This document shows, in pieces, positions 15,351 through 23,388 of a stretch of 43,093 nucleotides of DNA. Origin of the DNA: Sphingobacteriales bacterium UTBCD1. Lineage in GTDB: Bacteria > Bacteroidota > Bacteroidia > Chitinophagales > Chitinophagaceae. A program made the translations under genes and the position numbers. Location: positions 1 to 43,093 of the forward strand of contig MWTC01000033.1 of NCBI GenBank assembly GCA_002066995.1, given 5' to 3'. Numbering within the stretch: position 1 is the stretch's first letter; each line of letters begins with the position of its first letter. The notes beneath the pieces are model-generated. The model saw only the letters and a program-made list of their open reading frames with translations, searched no databases and was not told the DNA's origin.

Positions 15351-17522
15351 ATGAAGAGGATTGCATTTGCCGGTAGTTTGTACCTATTCAGTGTTTCACT
15401 GAATGCCCAGCAAGCACCAGCGGATAAAAACAACAAAGACAGTTTTTACCTGCTGGCACCTGTTGAAGTAAGGGCGGTACGTGCCGCTGAAAACTCACCA
15501 TTCAGTAAAACAAACCTGTCAAAAAAGGAAATTGAGAAAAATAACCTGGGCCAGGATATACCATTCATCCTGAATCAAACCCCGTCCGTAGTTGTTACCT
15601 CAGATGCAGGAAACGGAATAGGATATACAGGCATCCACATCCGGGGAACTGATGGGACCAGAATCAATATCACCCTGAATGGAATCCCCTATAATGATGC
15701 AGAATCCCAGATAAGTTATTTTGTTGACCTTCCCGATATTGCTTCTTCTGTAAACAGCATCCAGATACAAAGAGGTGTGGGAACTTCATCAAACGGGGCT
15801 GGTGCATTTGGCGCCAGCATTAACTTCAGCACTAATGAAATAAACCGTGATAAATACCTGGAACTGAACAACAGTTATGGCTCGTTTAGTAGCCAGAAAA
15901 CAACTTTAAAAGCAGGGAGCGGTCTGATCAATGGACATTTCACAGCTGATCTGCGTTTATCCGGTATTACAAGTGACGGCTATATTGACAGAGCAGGAAG
16001 TAACCTGAGATCACTTTACTTCAGTACTGCTTATACCGGGAATTCTTCTTCGCTTCGCTTCAATATTTTTAGCGGAAAAGAAAAGACATACCAGGCATGG
16101 TATGGTGTGTCAGAAGCAGATCTGAAAGCCGGCAAACGAAGGATCAACTATGCTGGTATGGAGGACCCTAACGGTCCTTACCCAAACCAAACAGACAATT
16201 ATACGCAAACCCACTACCAGCTTTTTTTTGATCACCGCATCAATAAACAGGTCATTTTTAATACAGCATTATTTTATACAAAAGGAAAAGGCTATTATGA
16301 AGAATACAAAGCCGGCCAGGACTATTCAAATTATAACCTACCCTATCCTGTCAGGGGATCAGATACTATCCGTATTTCAGATTTTATCCGGCGTCGCTGG
16401 TTGAATAATGATTATTACGGAAATATCTTTTCTATCCAATACAAGGATGATAAAACACTGGCAGTGCTGGGCGGTGGTGTTACACGATATACCGGCGGTC
16501 ACTACGGAATTTTAGCCTGGGCTTCCAATGGTCTTACCGGGTCCGAACGCTATTACAATAATAATGCGCTGAAAACCGATTTTAATGTTTACCTGAAGAA
16601 ACAAACAATGTTTGCTGATCACTGGAATTATTTTTTAGATATCCAGTTTCGGCATGTGAAATATAATATCAATGGATTTGAAAGCAATCCGGCACTTCTG
16701 ATAAAAAATAAATTTGATTTTTTTAATCCGAAAGCAGGTATCAGCTATATAAAAAACAATTGGAAAGGATATTTTTCTTATAGCCTTGGCAGGCATGAAC
16801 CCAATCGTGATGATTTTGAAGCAAACCGGGAACAACAGCCTAAACCTGAAACACTGCACGATTTTGAATTCGGTATTGAACACACGGAAAATATTTTTAG
16901 CTGGGGCAGTACTTTGTACTATATGCGTTACAAAGATCAACTGGTGCTAACGGGAAAAATCAATGATATCGGCGCCTATACCCGTACCAATATTCCCAAC
17001 AGTTACCGGGCAGGGATCGAATTGCAGGGTGGATTAAAACCCTGCACCTGGTTTCGTGCAGCAGCAAACTTATCACTCAGCCGGAATAAAGTTTTGAATT
17101 TTACCGAATACATAGATGACTATGATAACGGTGGGCAAAAAGTCAACAATTATCATTCCACGGATATCGCTTTATCTCCTTCTGTAATCAGTGGTGCGAC
17201 TATCTCTTTCTTACCAAAAAAAAATTTGGAGTTCAGCCTGCTCAGCAAATACGTGGGCAAACAATACCTGGACAACACGGAACATAATGACAGGTCAGCA
17301 GAGCCGTATTTTACGGAAGATATCAGGGCAATCTATACGTTCAGCTACAAGTGGTTCCGGCAGGCTGACCTTGTAGTGCGGTTGAATAATATTTTCAATA
17401 AGAAATACGAATCGGGAGGCTACACGTACAATTACATATCAGGAGGACAGCTTTCTGTCAACAATTATTATTTCCCTATGGCCGGAACAAATTTCCTTTT
17501 AGGTGTGAACATTAAATTTTGA
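15351..17522 (+). CDS. TonB-dependent outer-membrane receptor, probably for thiamine or a thiamine precursor
   Basis: The 723-aa product is a complete TonB-dependent receptor: signal peptide (MKRIAFAGSLYLFSVSLNAQ), plug domain (about 35-165, with IHIRGTDGTRINITLNGIP and the QIQRGVGTSSNGAGAFG region) and a 22-strand-type barrel ending in the aromatic C terminus LLGVNIKF. No N-terminal carboxypeptidase-like domain is present, and no SusD partner follows, so it is not a SusCD system. The TPP riboswitch directly upstream is the evidence for the substrate: expression should rise when intracellular TPP is low, as known for thiamine-regulated TonB receptors in Bacteroidota. The exact ligand cannot be read from the sequence. 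No other thiamine gene is in the window. Confidence 0.88.
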   Translation: MKRIAFAGSLYLFSVSLNAQQAPADKNNKDSFYLLAPVEVRAVRAAENSPFSKTNLSKKEIEKNNLGQDIPFILNQTPSVVVTSDAGNGIGYTGIHIRGTDGTRINITLNGIPYNDAESQISYFVDLPDIASSVNSIQIQRGVGTSSNGAGAFGASINFSTNEINRDKYLELNNSYGSFSSQKTTLKAGSGLINGHFTADLRLSGITSDGYIDRAGSNLRSLYFSTAYTGNSSSLRFNIFSGKEKTYQAWYGVSEADLKAGKRRINYAGMEDPNGPYPNQTDNYTQTHYQLFFDHRINKQVIFNTALFYTKGKGYYEEYKAGQDYSNYNLPYPVRGSDTIRISDFIRRRWLNNDYYGNIFSIQYKDDKTLAVLGGGVTRYTGGHYGILAWASNGLTGSERYYNNNALKTDFNVYLKKQTMFADHWNYFLDIQFRHVKYNINGFESNPALLIKNKFDFFNPKAGISYIKNNWKGYFSYSLGRHEPNRDDFEANREQQPKPETLHDFEFGIEHTENIFSWGSTLYYMRYKDQLVLTGKINDIGAYTRTNIPNSYRAGIELQGGLKPCTWFRAAANLSLSRNKVLNFTEYIDDYDNGGQKVNNYHSTDIALSPSVISGATISFLPKKNLEFSLLSKYVGKQYLDNTEHNDRSAEPYFTEDIRAIYTFSYKWFRQADLVVRLNNIFNKKYESGGYTYNYISGGQLSVNNYYFPMAGTNFLLGVNIKF

Positions 17523-17570
17523 GCAGGAAAAAAAATTTTCTGACATTACGGTAAGTTCCTGATTCTTTTC

Positions 17571-17885
17571 TCATCTTCCGTTATCAAACTTCTTTTGCCA
17601 TTCCAGCATTCCGCCTCCGAGATTTTTTGTATTCTTAAAACCAAAACTTTCCAGGAAAAGACAGGCGATCATGCTGCGGCTGCCGCTGCGGCAATAAAAA
17701 ATAACTTCATTCTCTTTCAGGTTCTCTATCTCTTCAATCTGCATTGCCTGAATTTTTCCGAGGGGGATCAGTGTCCCGCCAATATTGAATGCTGCATTTT
17801 CATCAGGTTCTCTTACATCAACCAGGTTAAGCTTTTCATTCTTTTCCAATCTTTGTTTCAATTCTTCAGCAGAAATATTTTGCAT
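17571..17885 (-). CDS. Single-domain rhodanese-like protein
   Basis: The 104-aa product is a stand-alone rhodanese domain, a sulfur-transfer fold. LVDVREPDEN (21-30) and the active-site loop CRSGSRS, with persulfide-forming Cys65, are intact, as is the closing GGGMLEWQ. There is no signal peptide, so it is cytoplasmic. It follows the PASTA gene by 8 bp and is the last gene of the ddl-PASTA-rhodanese run. A donor or acceptor cannot be deduced. It converges with the TonB receptor gene. Confidence 0.92.
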   Translation of the reverse strand: MQNISAEELKQRLEKNEKLNLVDVREPDENAAFNIGGTLIPLGKIQAMQIEEIENLKENEVIFYCRSGSRSMIACLFLESFGFKNTKNLGGGMLEWQKKFDNGR

Positions 17886-17893
17886 ATAAAATA

Positions 17894-18700
17894 CTATTGT
17901 GGCAGTTTGTGAGTTGAATCCGCAATTGCAGGTTTTTGAGAACTCAGTTTTATATCAATGGTTTGCCCGACAAATATCCGTTGCAATTTATGGTCATCAG
18001 TGTATCTCGCAGGGTTCTGCCAATAGATATAAGCATTGGCTGTATCTTTCACATCATTATCCGTAATTACCGAGAAAAAATTAAGGCCATCTGACTCAAC
18101 AAGCATTTTTGCATCCGAATAGGTCATACCAATCAGGTCGGGAACCGGGAAATCCACTTCTCCCACACCGGTGCCTAATACAAGGGTAATGCTGCTCCCC
18201 ATCGGAATTTTTGTTCCCGGGCTTATGGTTTGTCCATTGTACCATTGATCCAGAACAGAATTTCGTGCAAAATCCGGTTTATAAATTGTATCGCCCAAAC
18301 GTAATCCCATATTTTGCAATGACATCACAGCGCTGCGAAAACTGAACCCTACGAGGTTGGTCATTGGCACCAAAGGTGGCACAGAACGATTAATGGTCAG
18401 GTACACTTCCCTGTTCACTTTCACTACCGCATCTCCTTCGGGCACCTGTTTGATAACAGTCAGCGGGGGAATGGAATCAATATAAATGGAATCCTGGATC
18501 TCCACGTCGAATCCCATTTTTTCGAGCATACTCCTGGCATCATCAAATTTTTTTCCGACCACACCCGGAACTGCTTTAGATTTCCCATGATGTGTGAGCC
18601 AGTTGAGAGAAAGAATAAGCAGAGAAAACACCCCAACGGCAAGAACAATTCCTGCAAGAATATTGACCCACAATGGACGACCGGTAATGAATTTAAACAC
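17894..18700 (-). CDS. Membrane-anchored protein with three PASTA domains
   Basis: The 268-aa product has a short cytoplasmic N terminus, one transmembrane helix (about 11-33) and three periplasmic PASTA domains (about 44-108, 112-182, 187-253), each opening with a VPxxxGxxxxxA-type pattern such as VPGVVGKKFDDA and VPDLIGMTYSDA. PASTA domains bind muropeptides or beta-lactam-like ligands in penicillin-binding proteins and Ser/Thr kinases, but no kinase or transpeptidase domain is attached here. The start codon is GTG; no in-frame ATG lies between it and the ddl stop. It sits 32 bp behind ddl, a peptidoglycan gene, which supports a wall-related role by context. Precise function is unknown. Confidence 0.88.
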   Translation of the reverse strand: MFKFITGRPLWVNILAGIVLAVGVFSLLILSLNWLTHHGKSKAVPGVVGKKFDDARSMLEKMGFDVEIQDSIYIDSIPPLTVIKQVPEGDAVVKVNREVYLTINRSVPPLVPMTNLVGFSFRSAVMSLQNMGLRLGDTIYKPDFARNSVLDQWYNGQTISPGTKIPMGSSITLVLGTGVGEVDFPVPDLIGMTYSDAKMLVESDGLNFFSVITDNDVKDTANAYIYWQNPARYTDDHKLQRIFVGQTIDIKLSSQKPAIADSTHKLPQ

Positions 18701-18732
18701 GAATATTGATTTAGAATTAATGGCGGCCCGGA

Positions 18733-19716
18733 TTATTTTTCCAACGCTTCTTCCACCAATTTAGTATAAAATTCTTTTAAGCTCCATCCCATAGTCCTCA
18801 CCTGCACAGGTACAATGCTGACCTCGCTCTGACCGGGGATGGTATTCACTTCAAGCATGTAAGGCCGGCCGGCTTCTTCATTATAAATAAAATCAATACG
18901 CACCACTCCCCTGCAATTCAGAACTTCATATATTTTTTTAGCTGTTTCCCTGACCTTTCCGGCAATTGTTTCATCAACCTCTGCGGGAGTCATTTCAGAC
19001 GAGGCCCCTTCGTATTTTGCTTCGTAATCGAAAAAATCTTTTTTACTCATGATCTCAGTGAAAGGCAATGGAGTAATCTTCCCTTTGTCCCTGAAAACAC
19101 CAATGGTGAATTCCCTCCCCCTGATCATTTCTTCAATCAGTACCTGGTCATCTTCCCTGAAGGCTTTTGTTATGGCACCTTCCAGGTCTTCCGGCCTGTT
19201 CACTTTACTCATACCGATACTGGAGCCGCCATTATTGGGTTTTACAAAAAGAGGCAATTTCAACTGTTCCATGATTTTTGAAACAGGCACAGGAGTATGT
19301 TTAAAAAGGTGAATAGAATTCGCAACAGGTACTCCGGCCATCTTGGCCACCGCCACAGTATAGCGCTTATTAAAAGTTATTGCCGAAGTAGCTGCATCGC
19401 AACCGGTATATGGAATACCCAATGTATCGAAATAGCCCTGCAGTTTCCCGTCTTCACCAGGAGTGCCATGCATTCCGATAAAGACAAGATCGAACTTCAC
19501 TGTTTCATTATCAAAATGAAGTGAAAAATCATTTTTATCCACTTCTATTTTCCGCCCGTCAGGCATTTCATACAACCATCCATCCTTCCTGATATCAATC
19601 TTGTACACATTGTATTTGTTCCTGTCCAGGTTGTTGTCAATGGTAGCAGCGCTTTTATAGGAGATCACGGATTCACCGGAATATCCGCCTGTCACCAGAG
19701 CTATGTTTTTCCTCAT
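18733..19716 (-). CDS. ddl: D-alanine--D-alanine ligase
   Basis: Ddl is an ATP-grasp enzyme that joins two D-Ala residues for the peptidoglycan stem peptide. Visible motifs are the N-terminal GGYSGES, the central GMHGTPGEDG and IPYTGC, the ATP-binding VKPNNGGSSIG, and the C-terminal metal-binding EVNTIPGQSEVSIVP. From ATG 19716 (MRKNIALVTGG) the protein is 327 aa, normal for Ddl; an ATG eight codons upstream is less likely. It is first gene of the ddl-PASTA-rhodanese run, with a one-mismatch -7 box (AATATTTG) upstream at 19743-19750. Confidence 0.96.
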   Translation of the reverse strand: MRKNIALVTGGYSGESVISYKSAATIDNNLDRNKYNVYKIDIRKDGWLYEMPDGRKIEVDKNDFSLHFDNETVKFDLVFIGMHGTPGEDGKLQGYFDTLGIPYTGCDAATSAITFNKRYTVAVAKMAGVPVANSIHLFKHTPVPVSKIMEQLKLPLFVKPNNGGSSIGMSKVNRPEDLEGAITKAFREDDQVLIEEMIRGREFTIGVFRDKGKITPLPFTEIMSKKDFFDYEAKYEGASSEMTPAEVDETIAGKVRETAKKIYEVLNCRGVVRIDFIYNEEAGRPYMLEVNTIPGQSEVSIVPVQVRTMGWSLKEFYTKLVEEALEK

Positions 19717-19742
19717 GTTCCTTAATTTGCTTTTTAACACTA

Positions 19743-19750
19743 CAAATATT
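19743..19750 (-). promoter_or_regulatory. Weak predicted -7 box of ddl
   Basis: AATATTTG on the minus strand has one mismatch to TAnnTTTG and lies 26 bp before the chosen ddl ATG. No good -33 element is seen. Confidence 0.35.
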
Positions 19751-20221
19751 GAAGAAAATTTTTGTAGCGGAAAATCATATATGCTAAAATTGGCTTATTT
19801 ATTTTTATTTCAACGAAAAATCCCGCCCGGTATCTATGCGATCCCCGTTGAGTACATACTCCAGGTATAAACCGGGTTTCCGGGTATTATATGAAAAAGT
19901 TTTCCCTTATTGCCCGGCAGTGCATTCCAAAATTCTTCAGGACAGCCAGGGTCTTAGTTTCCCCTAAAAAAAAGTTCAGAAATTTACCTGGAAAAATGAA
20001 AATCATTCAACCGGAAAGATGAGAGCAACCCTGGTTAATGGTAATGAAAAAGGTGAAGGCCATCTTCTCCCTCACCTTTTTATGACGGGAAATATCACCC
20101 GCCTTCTAAGTTAGCAGCTTAACGCTACTTTAATAGATCATTAAATCTTGTGTCAAGTTAAAACAAATTGAAAAGAATAAAGAAGCAATAACAGGAAATT
20201 TATGCACACATAAAGCACAGA
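19751..20221. other. Long intergenic region upstream of ddl without a recognised gene
   Basis: This is the longest gene-free stretch in the window. It holds the bidirectional terminator at 20047-20081. Left of it, 19820-19930 is locally rich in CCCGG/CCGGG blocks (four or more) that can pair in several ways, for example CCCGGT near 19827 with ACCGGG near 19873. This could be a structured leader or a small RNA, but I do not recognise a family. To the right there is only A/T-rich sequence. Confidence 0.45.
20047..20081. terminator. Bidirectional hairpin terminator downstream of the ferredoxin gene
   Basis: AAAAAGGTGA (20047-20056) and TCACCTTTTT (20072-20081) form a perfect 10-bp stem with a 15-nt loop, and two more G:C pairs are possible inside. 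The A/T ends supply a U run on either strand. It lies 141 bp past the ferredoxin stop, so ferredoxin messages probably end here rather than reading into ddl. Confidence 0.6.
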
Positions 20222-20569
20222 TCAGATATGCATTTTGGCTTTTTTTGCCAGCAACTCTTCATCTGACTCCCGGTACAATTCGTCCGGTATGCAGCAATCT
20301 ACCGGGCATACTGAGGCACATTGGGGCTCATCATGAAACCCTTTGCACTCCGTACACTTATCCGGTACAATGTAATAAATGTCATTACTGATCGGGGCGT
20401 TTTTCTGATCCGAATCAATGGCGCTCCCATCCATCCTGGTAAATGCACCTTTTACCGTAGTTCCATCGGCAATAGCCCACTCTACACCGCCTTCGTAGAT
20501 TGCATTATTAGGACATTCGGGCTCGCAGGCGCCGCAATTGATACATTCTTCTGTAATCTTTATTGCCAT
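20222..20569 (-). CDS. 2[4Fe-4S] ferredoxin (long form)
   Basis: This 115-aa cytoplasmic electron carrier has two cluster motifs. Near the N terminus is CINCGACEPECP (C-x2-C-x2-C-x3-C). Further on, CTEC plus CASVCPVDC gives C-x2-C-x8-C-x3-C, the longer cluster-II loop of Allochromatium-type ferredoxins. About 45 residues separate the two motifs, unusually many for a bacterial-type ferredoxin. The start at ATG 20569 (MAIKITEECINCGAC) is canonical; the open frame extends 13 codons further only through the promoter region. It is divergent from the acyl-CoA reductase gene, with overlapping promoters, hinting that it may serve that enzyme or a related redox step. Confidence 0.93.
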   Translation of the reverse strand: MAIKITEECINCGACEPECPNNAIYEGGVEWAIADGTTVKGAFTRMDGSAIDSDQKNAPISNDIYYIVPDKCTECKGFHDEPQCASVCPVDCCIPDELYRESDEELLAKKAKMHI

Positions 20570-20594
20570 AAAATAATAATTTAAGGGTTGTAAA

Positions 20595-20602
20595 TAACTT
20601 TG
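20595..20602 (+). promoter_or_regulatory. -7 box of the acyl-CoA reductase gene
   Basis: TAACTTTG is an exact match to TAnnTTTG on the plus strand, 21 bp before the ATG at 20624. Its expected transcription start falls within the opposing ferredoxin -7 box. No clear -33 TTG is present at the right distance, so it may be the weaker of the two or need an activator. Confidence 0.5.
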
Positions 20603-20605
20603 TAA

Positions 20606-20635
20606 CAAATATACTCGGCATCAATGAATTTACAA
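20606..20635 (-). promoter_or_regulatory. Promoter of the ferredoxin gene
   Basis: On the minus strand, TTG (20633-20635), a 19-bp spacer and TATATTTG (20606-20613) form a complete Bacteroidota promoter. The -33 element lies inside the first codons of the divergent acyl-CoA reductase gene. Its -7 box is 3 bp from the opposing -7 box, so RNA polymerase can occupy only one promoter at a time. Confidence 0.6.
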
Positions 20636-21622
20636 TACAGGATAAAAATTTTATTGGAACTGGCTCAATATATGAATTCCCGCCAGACCCGGTGGGAGGA
20701 GGCTAAAGAAAAAGCCTCCCTGGAAAACAGCTGGTTCATCCCTGAGTTTATTGAACTGGCCATTTCCAATATCACGACATATTATTTAAAAAAGGAATTG
20801 CTGAAGGATTGGACTCTGCAGGAAAATATCCAGGAGGAGAACCAGAGCCCGAAAAAAGTGGGCATCGTCATGGCAGGAAATATACCCATGGTAGGATTTC
20901 ATGACATGCTTTCTGTCTTTATTTCAGGACATCATGCCATTATCAAACCCTCCTCTAAAGATCCGGTGCTGATCAGGCACCTGGCAGATGTTATGAAAGA
21001 ATGGAATAAAGATATCTGTAAAATGATCACATTTTCAGAAATGCCAAAAGGTTGTGATGCCTATATTGCTACCGGTAGCAATAACTCTTCAAGATATTTT
21101 GAATATTATTTCAAAAAATATCCTCACATCATACGAAGAAACCGTACTTCAACAGCTATACTTACAGGAAATGAATCAGAAGAAGACCTGGCTAAACTTG
21201 CCGATGATGTGTACCAGTATTTCGGGCTGGGCTGCAGGAATGTTACCAAAATTTATGTACCGGAGCATTATGATTTCATTCCGCTTCTTGATGCCTTTAA
21301 AAAATATGACAGGCTCTCCGGTCATCACAGGTATAAAAACAATTATGATTACAACCTGGCTTTACATATCCTGAATAAGAAATTCTACATGACGAATGGA
21401 TCCATTATTTTGTCAGAAGAGGCCTCCCTGTTTTCACCTATCAGCCAGTTGAACTATGAATTTTACCGGGAGAAAAATGATATCTTACCTGCACTGGAAA
21501 ACAACGCCGGTATCCAGTGTATTGTAAGCAGCGGGAAAAAACCATTCGGACAGGCGCAATGCCCTCTTGTTAACGATTATGCAGATGGCGTCAATACATT
21601 GTCATTCCTCAGCAAACTGTAA
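20624..21622 (+). CDS. Acyl-CoA reductase (LuxC-type)
   Basis: The 332-aa product belongs to the LuxC-like acyl-CoA reductase family within the aldehyde dehydrogenase fold, reducing an acyl-CoA or acyl thioester to an aldehyde with NAD(P)H. Residues 80-112 give the nucleotide-binding region (GIVMAGNIPMVGFHD, then HHAIIKPSS). The catalytic cysteine is Cys204 in GLGCRNVTKI. The compact length is usual for Bacteroidota members of this family. No luciferase, LuxD/LuxE or fatty aldehyde gene is nearby; the only neighbour in the unit is the divergent ferredoxin. The physiological substrate is unknown, with lipid or pigment precursors as possibilities. Confidence 0.85.
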   Translation: MNLQYRIKILLELAQYMNSRQTRWEEAKEKASLENSWFIPEFIELAISNITTYYLKKELLKDWTLQENIQEENQSPKKVGIVMAGNIPMVGFHDMLSVFISGHHAIIKPSSKDPVLIRHLADVMKEWNKDICKMITFSEMPKGCDAYIATGSNNSSRYFEYYFKKYPHIIRRNRTSTAILTGNESEEDLAKLADDVYQYFGLGCRNVTKIYVPEHYDFIPLLDAFKKYDRLSGHHRYKNNYDYNLALHILNKKFYMTNGSIILSEEASLFSPISQLNYEFYREKNDILPALENNAGIQCIVSSGKKPFGQAQCPLVNDYADGVNTLSFLSKL

Positions 21623-21710
21623 ATTGGCACTGGTATTTGTAGCTGATTATTGATAAATTTGTAAAACGAAATACGAAGAGCTTAGTAAATGATTTGTTAA
21701 ACTGATTTAG

Positions 21711-21745
21711 TTGAAAGTTAATCAGGTACCGGGCTGCTAAATTTG
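21711..21745 (+). promoter_or_regulatory. Predicted promoter of the htrA gene
   Basis: TAAATTTG (21738-21745) matches TAnnTTTG exactly, with TTG at 21711-21713 (24-bp spacer, slightly long). The -7 box is embedded in the perfect 12-bp palindrome AATTTGCAAATT (21740-21751), which may be a regulator site. The leader to the ATG would be about 62 nt. Confidence 0.5.
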
Positions 21746-21814
21746 CAAATTAAATGCATGAAATTTGAGCTCTGATACCGACAAAAAAAATTTATACAGA
21801 AAAAAACAAAGCAT

Positions 21815-23341
21815 ATGAAACTCAAACAAATTGTACTAATCGTAGCATTGAGTGTAGCTTCCGCATTTGGCGGCATGTGGATTTATGGAAAATATTTCAG
21901 CAATCAACCAATATTCACACAATCGCCCGATGGTAAGTTACCTGCAAACTATGCGGGCTATTTTGAAGGAACAAAATTCACCAGCGTAGATCCTGTTGAT
22001 TTCACCAAAGCCGCAAGTGCAGCAGTACCGACAGTAGTACACATCAAAACAAAGATCCCTGCAAAAAAAGTAAGTAATAATCTTCCCGGCAACCGTAACG
22101 GTATTGACGATTGGTTTGACCAATGGTTCAATTTCGGGCCCCAGATAATCCCTGAACAAAGAGCATCCGGAAGTGGCGTCATTATCAGCAGCGATGGTTA
22201 TATTGTTACCAACAACCACGTAATAGCTGATGGTGAAGATGGAAAAGGTGTAGCTCCGGAAATTACCGTTACACTTAACAATAAAAAGACTTATAAAGCC
22301 AGAGTGATCGGCAGAGATCCCAGCACTGATATAGCTGTTCTGAAAATTGATGCGACTAATCTTCCTTTTTTACTCTATGGCAATTCTGACAACCTGAAAC
22401 TGGGCCAATGGGTATTGGCAATCGGCTATCCTCTTAACCTGAACACAACAGTTACTGCAGGTATCATTAGCGCCATAGGCAGATCCATTGGCATCAACAA
22501 CAGGCAAAGTGATTCGCCTGTAGAATCATTTATACAGACCGATGCAGCAGTAAATCCGGGCAATAGCGGTGGCGCTTTGATCAACACCGAAGGTTTACTG
22601 ATCGGTATCAACTCTGCTATCCTGGCTCCTAACGGAACTTATGCGGGCTATTCTTTTGCAATACCTGTCAACATTGTAAAAAAAGTGGTGAATGACCTGA
22701 TCGAATATGGAAGCGTAAAAAGAGGATTCCTTGGAGTCAGTTATATGCGCTCTGAAGACGACAATGAACAATCAGTAATTAAGGCAGGCGTAAAAGACGG
22801 CCAGGGGGTTTTTGTATCAGAAGTCCCTTCAGACGGAGCTGCTGCCAAAGCAGGTATTAAAAAAGGTGATGTGATCACTAAAGTAAATAATGTATCTGTT
22901 TCCAGCGGTTTGCAGATGAGTGCACAGATCGCCGGCTTCAGACCAGGGGATAAAGTAAATATTTCTTATGTCCGGGAGGGTAAAGAAGCCAATACCGTTG
23001 TTTTATTAAAAGACACTCCTGGAAAAATTGAAGCCATTGCAAATACTTCAAACTTAAATGATGCCTTAGGTGGCCAGCTGGAAAATCTTCCGAAGAGCAA
23101 AGCTGATTCTTATGATATCGCAGGAGGTGTTGTAGTGAAAAAAATTAATCCGGGTGGTGCACTGAGCAAAACAAGAATGCAGGAAGGTTTTATCATTACC
23201 AGCGTGAACGGCAATGATATCACCAGTATTGACGACTTGAAGAATGCGCTTACCGGGCAATCCGGCACAGTAAGATTAGAAGGTATGTATCCCGGTTATG
23301 ACGGAACATACACTTATCCGTTGAATCTTGGAAATAATTAA
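21815..23341 (+). CDS. degP: Do/DegP-type periplasmic serine protease (HtrA)
   Basis: This is an envelope quality-control protease/chaperone of 508 aa. The N-terminal hydrophobic segment (about 5-27) is a signal peptide or anchor. The trypsin-like domain carries the full triad: His135 in NNHVIADG, Asp172 in PSTDIAVLKID and Ser251 in NPGNSGGALIN. Two PDZ domains follow (about 300-395 and 415-500), with the substrate-loop pattern RGFLGVSY at the start of the first. The protein is complete. It stands alone between the acyl-CoA reductase and GH13 genes. The chosen start is the ATG giving the signal sequence MKLKQIVLIV. Confidence 0.95.
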   Translation: MKLKQIVLIVALSVASAFGGMWIYGKYFSNQPIFTQSPDGKLPANYAGYFEGTKFTSVDPVDFTKAASAAVPTVVHIKTKIPAKKVSNNLPGNRNGIDDWFDQWFNFGPQIIPEQRASGSGVIISSDGYIVTNNHVIADGEDGKGVAPEITVTLNNKKTYKARVIGRDPSTDIAVLKIDATNLPFLLYGNSDNLKLGQWVLAIGYPLNLNTTVTAGIISAIGRSIGINNRQSDSPVESFIQTDAAVNPGNSGGALINTEGLLIGINSAILAPNGTYAGYSFAIPVNIVKKVVNDLIEYGSVKRGFLGVSYMRSEDDNEQSVIKAGVKDGQGVFVSEVPSDGAAAKAGIKKGDVITKVNNVSVSSGLQMSAQIAGFRPGDKVNISYVREGKEANTVVLLKDTPGKIEAIANTSNLNDALGGQLENLPKSKADSYDIAGGVVVKKINPGGALSKTRMQEGFIITSVNGNDITSIDDLKNALTGQSGTVRLEGMYPGYDGTYTYPLNLGNN

Positions 23342-23357
23342 AAAAAGTTTCTGATGC

Positions 23358-23388
23358 AAAAGGCCGGTTCGTTTGAACCGGTCTTTTT
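23358..23388. terminator. Bidirectional terminator shared by htrA and the GH13 gene
   Basis: GGCCGGTTC (23362-23370) pairs with GAACCGGTC (23375-23383) around a GTTT loop: 9 bp with one G:U. It is preceded by AAAA and followed by TTTTT, so it works in both directions. The right-hand T run contains two bases of the GH13 stop codon (23387-23389), so that gene ends inside its own terminator. Confidence 0.85.

Noticed and set aside
19790-20046. 6S RNA or another named small RNA upstream of ddl
   Set aside because: Several stems are possible but no diagnostic central bubble or conserved motif could be recognised; kept only as a finding to check.
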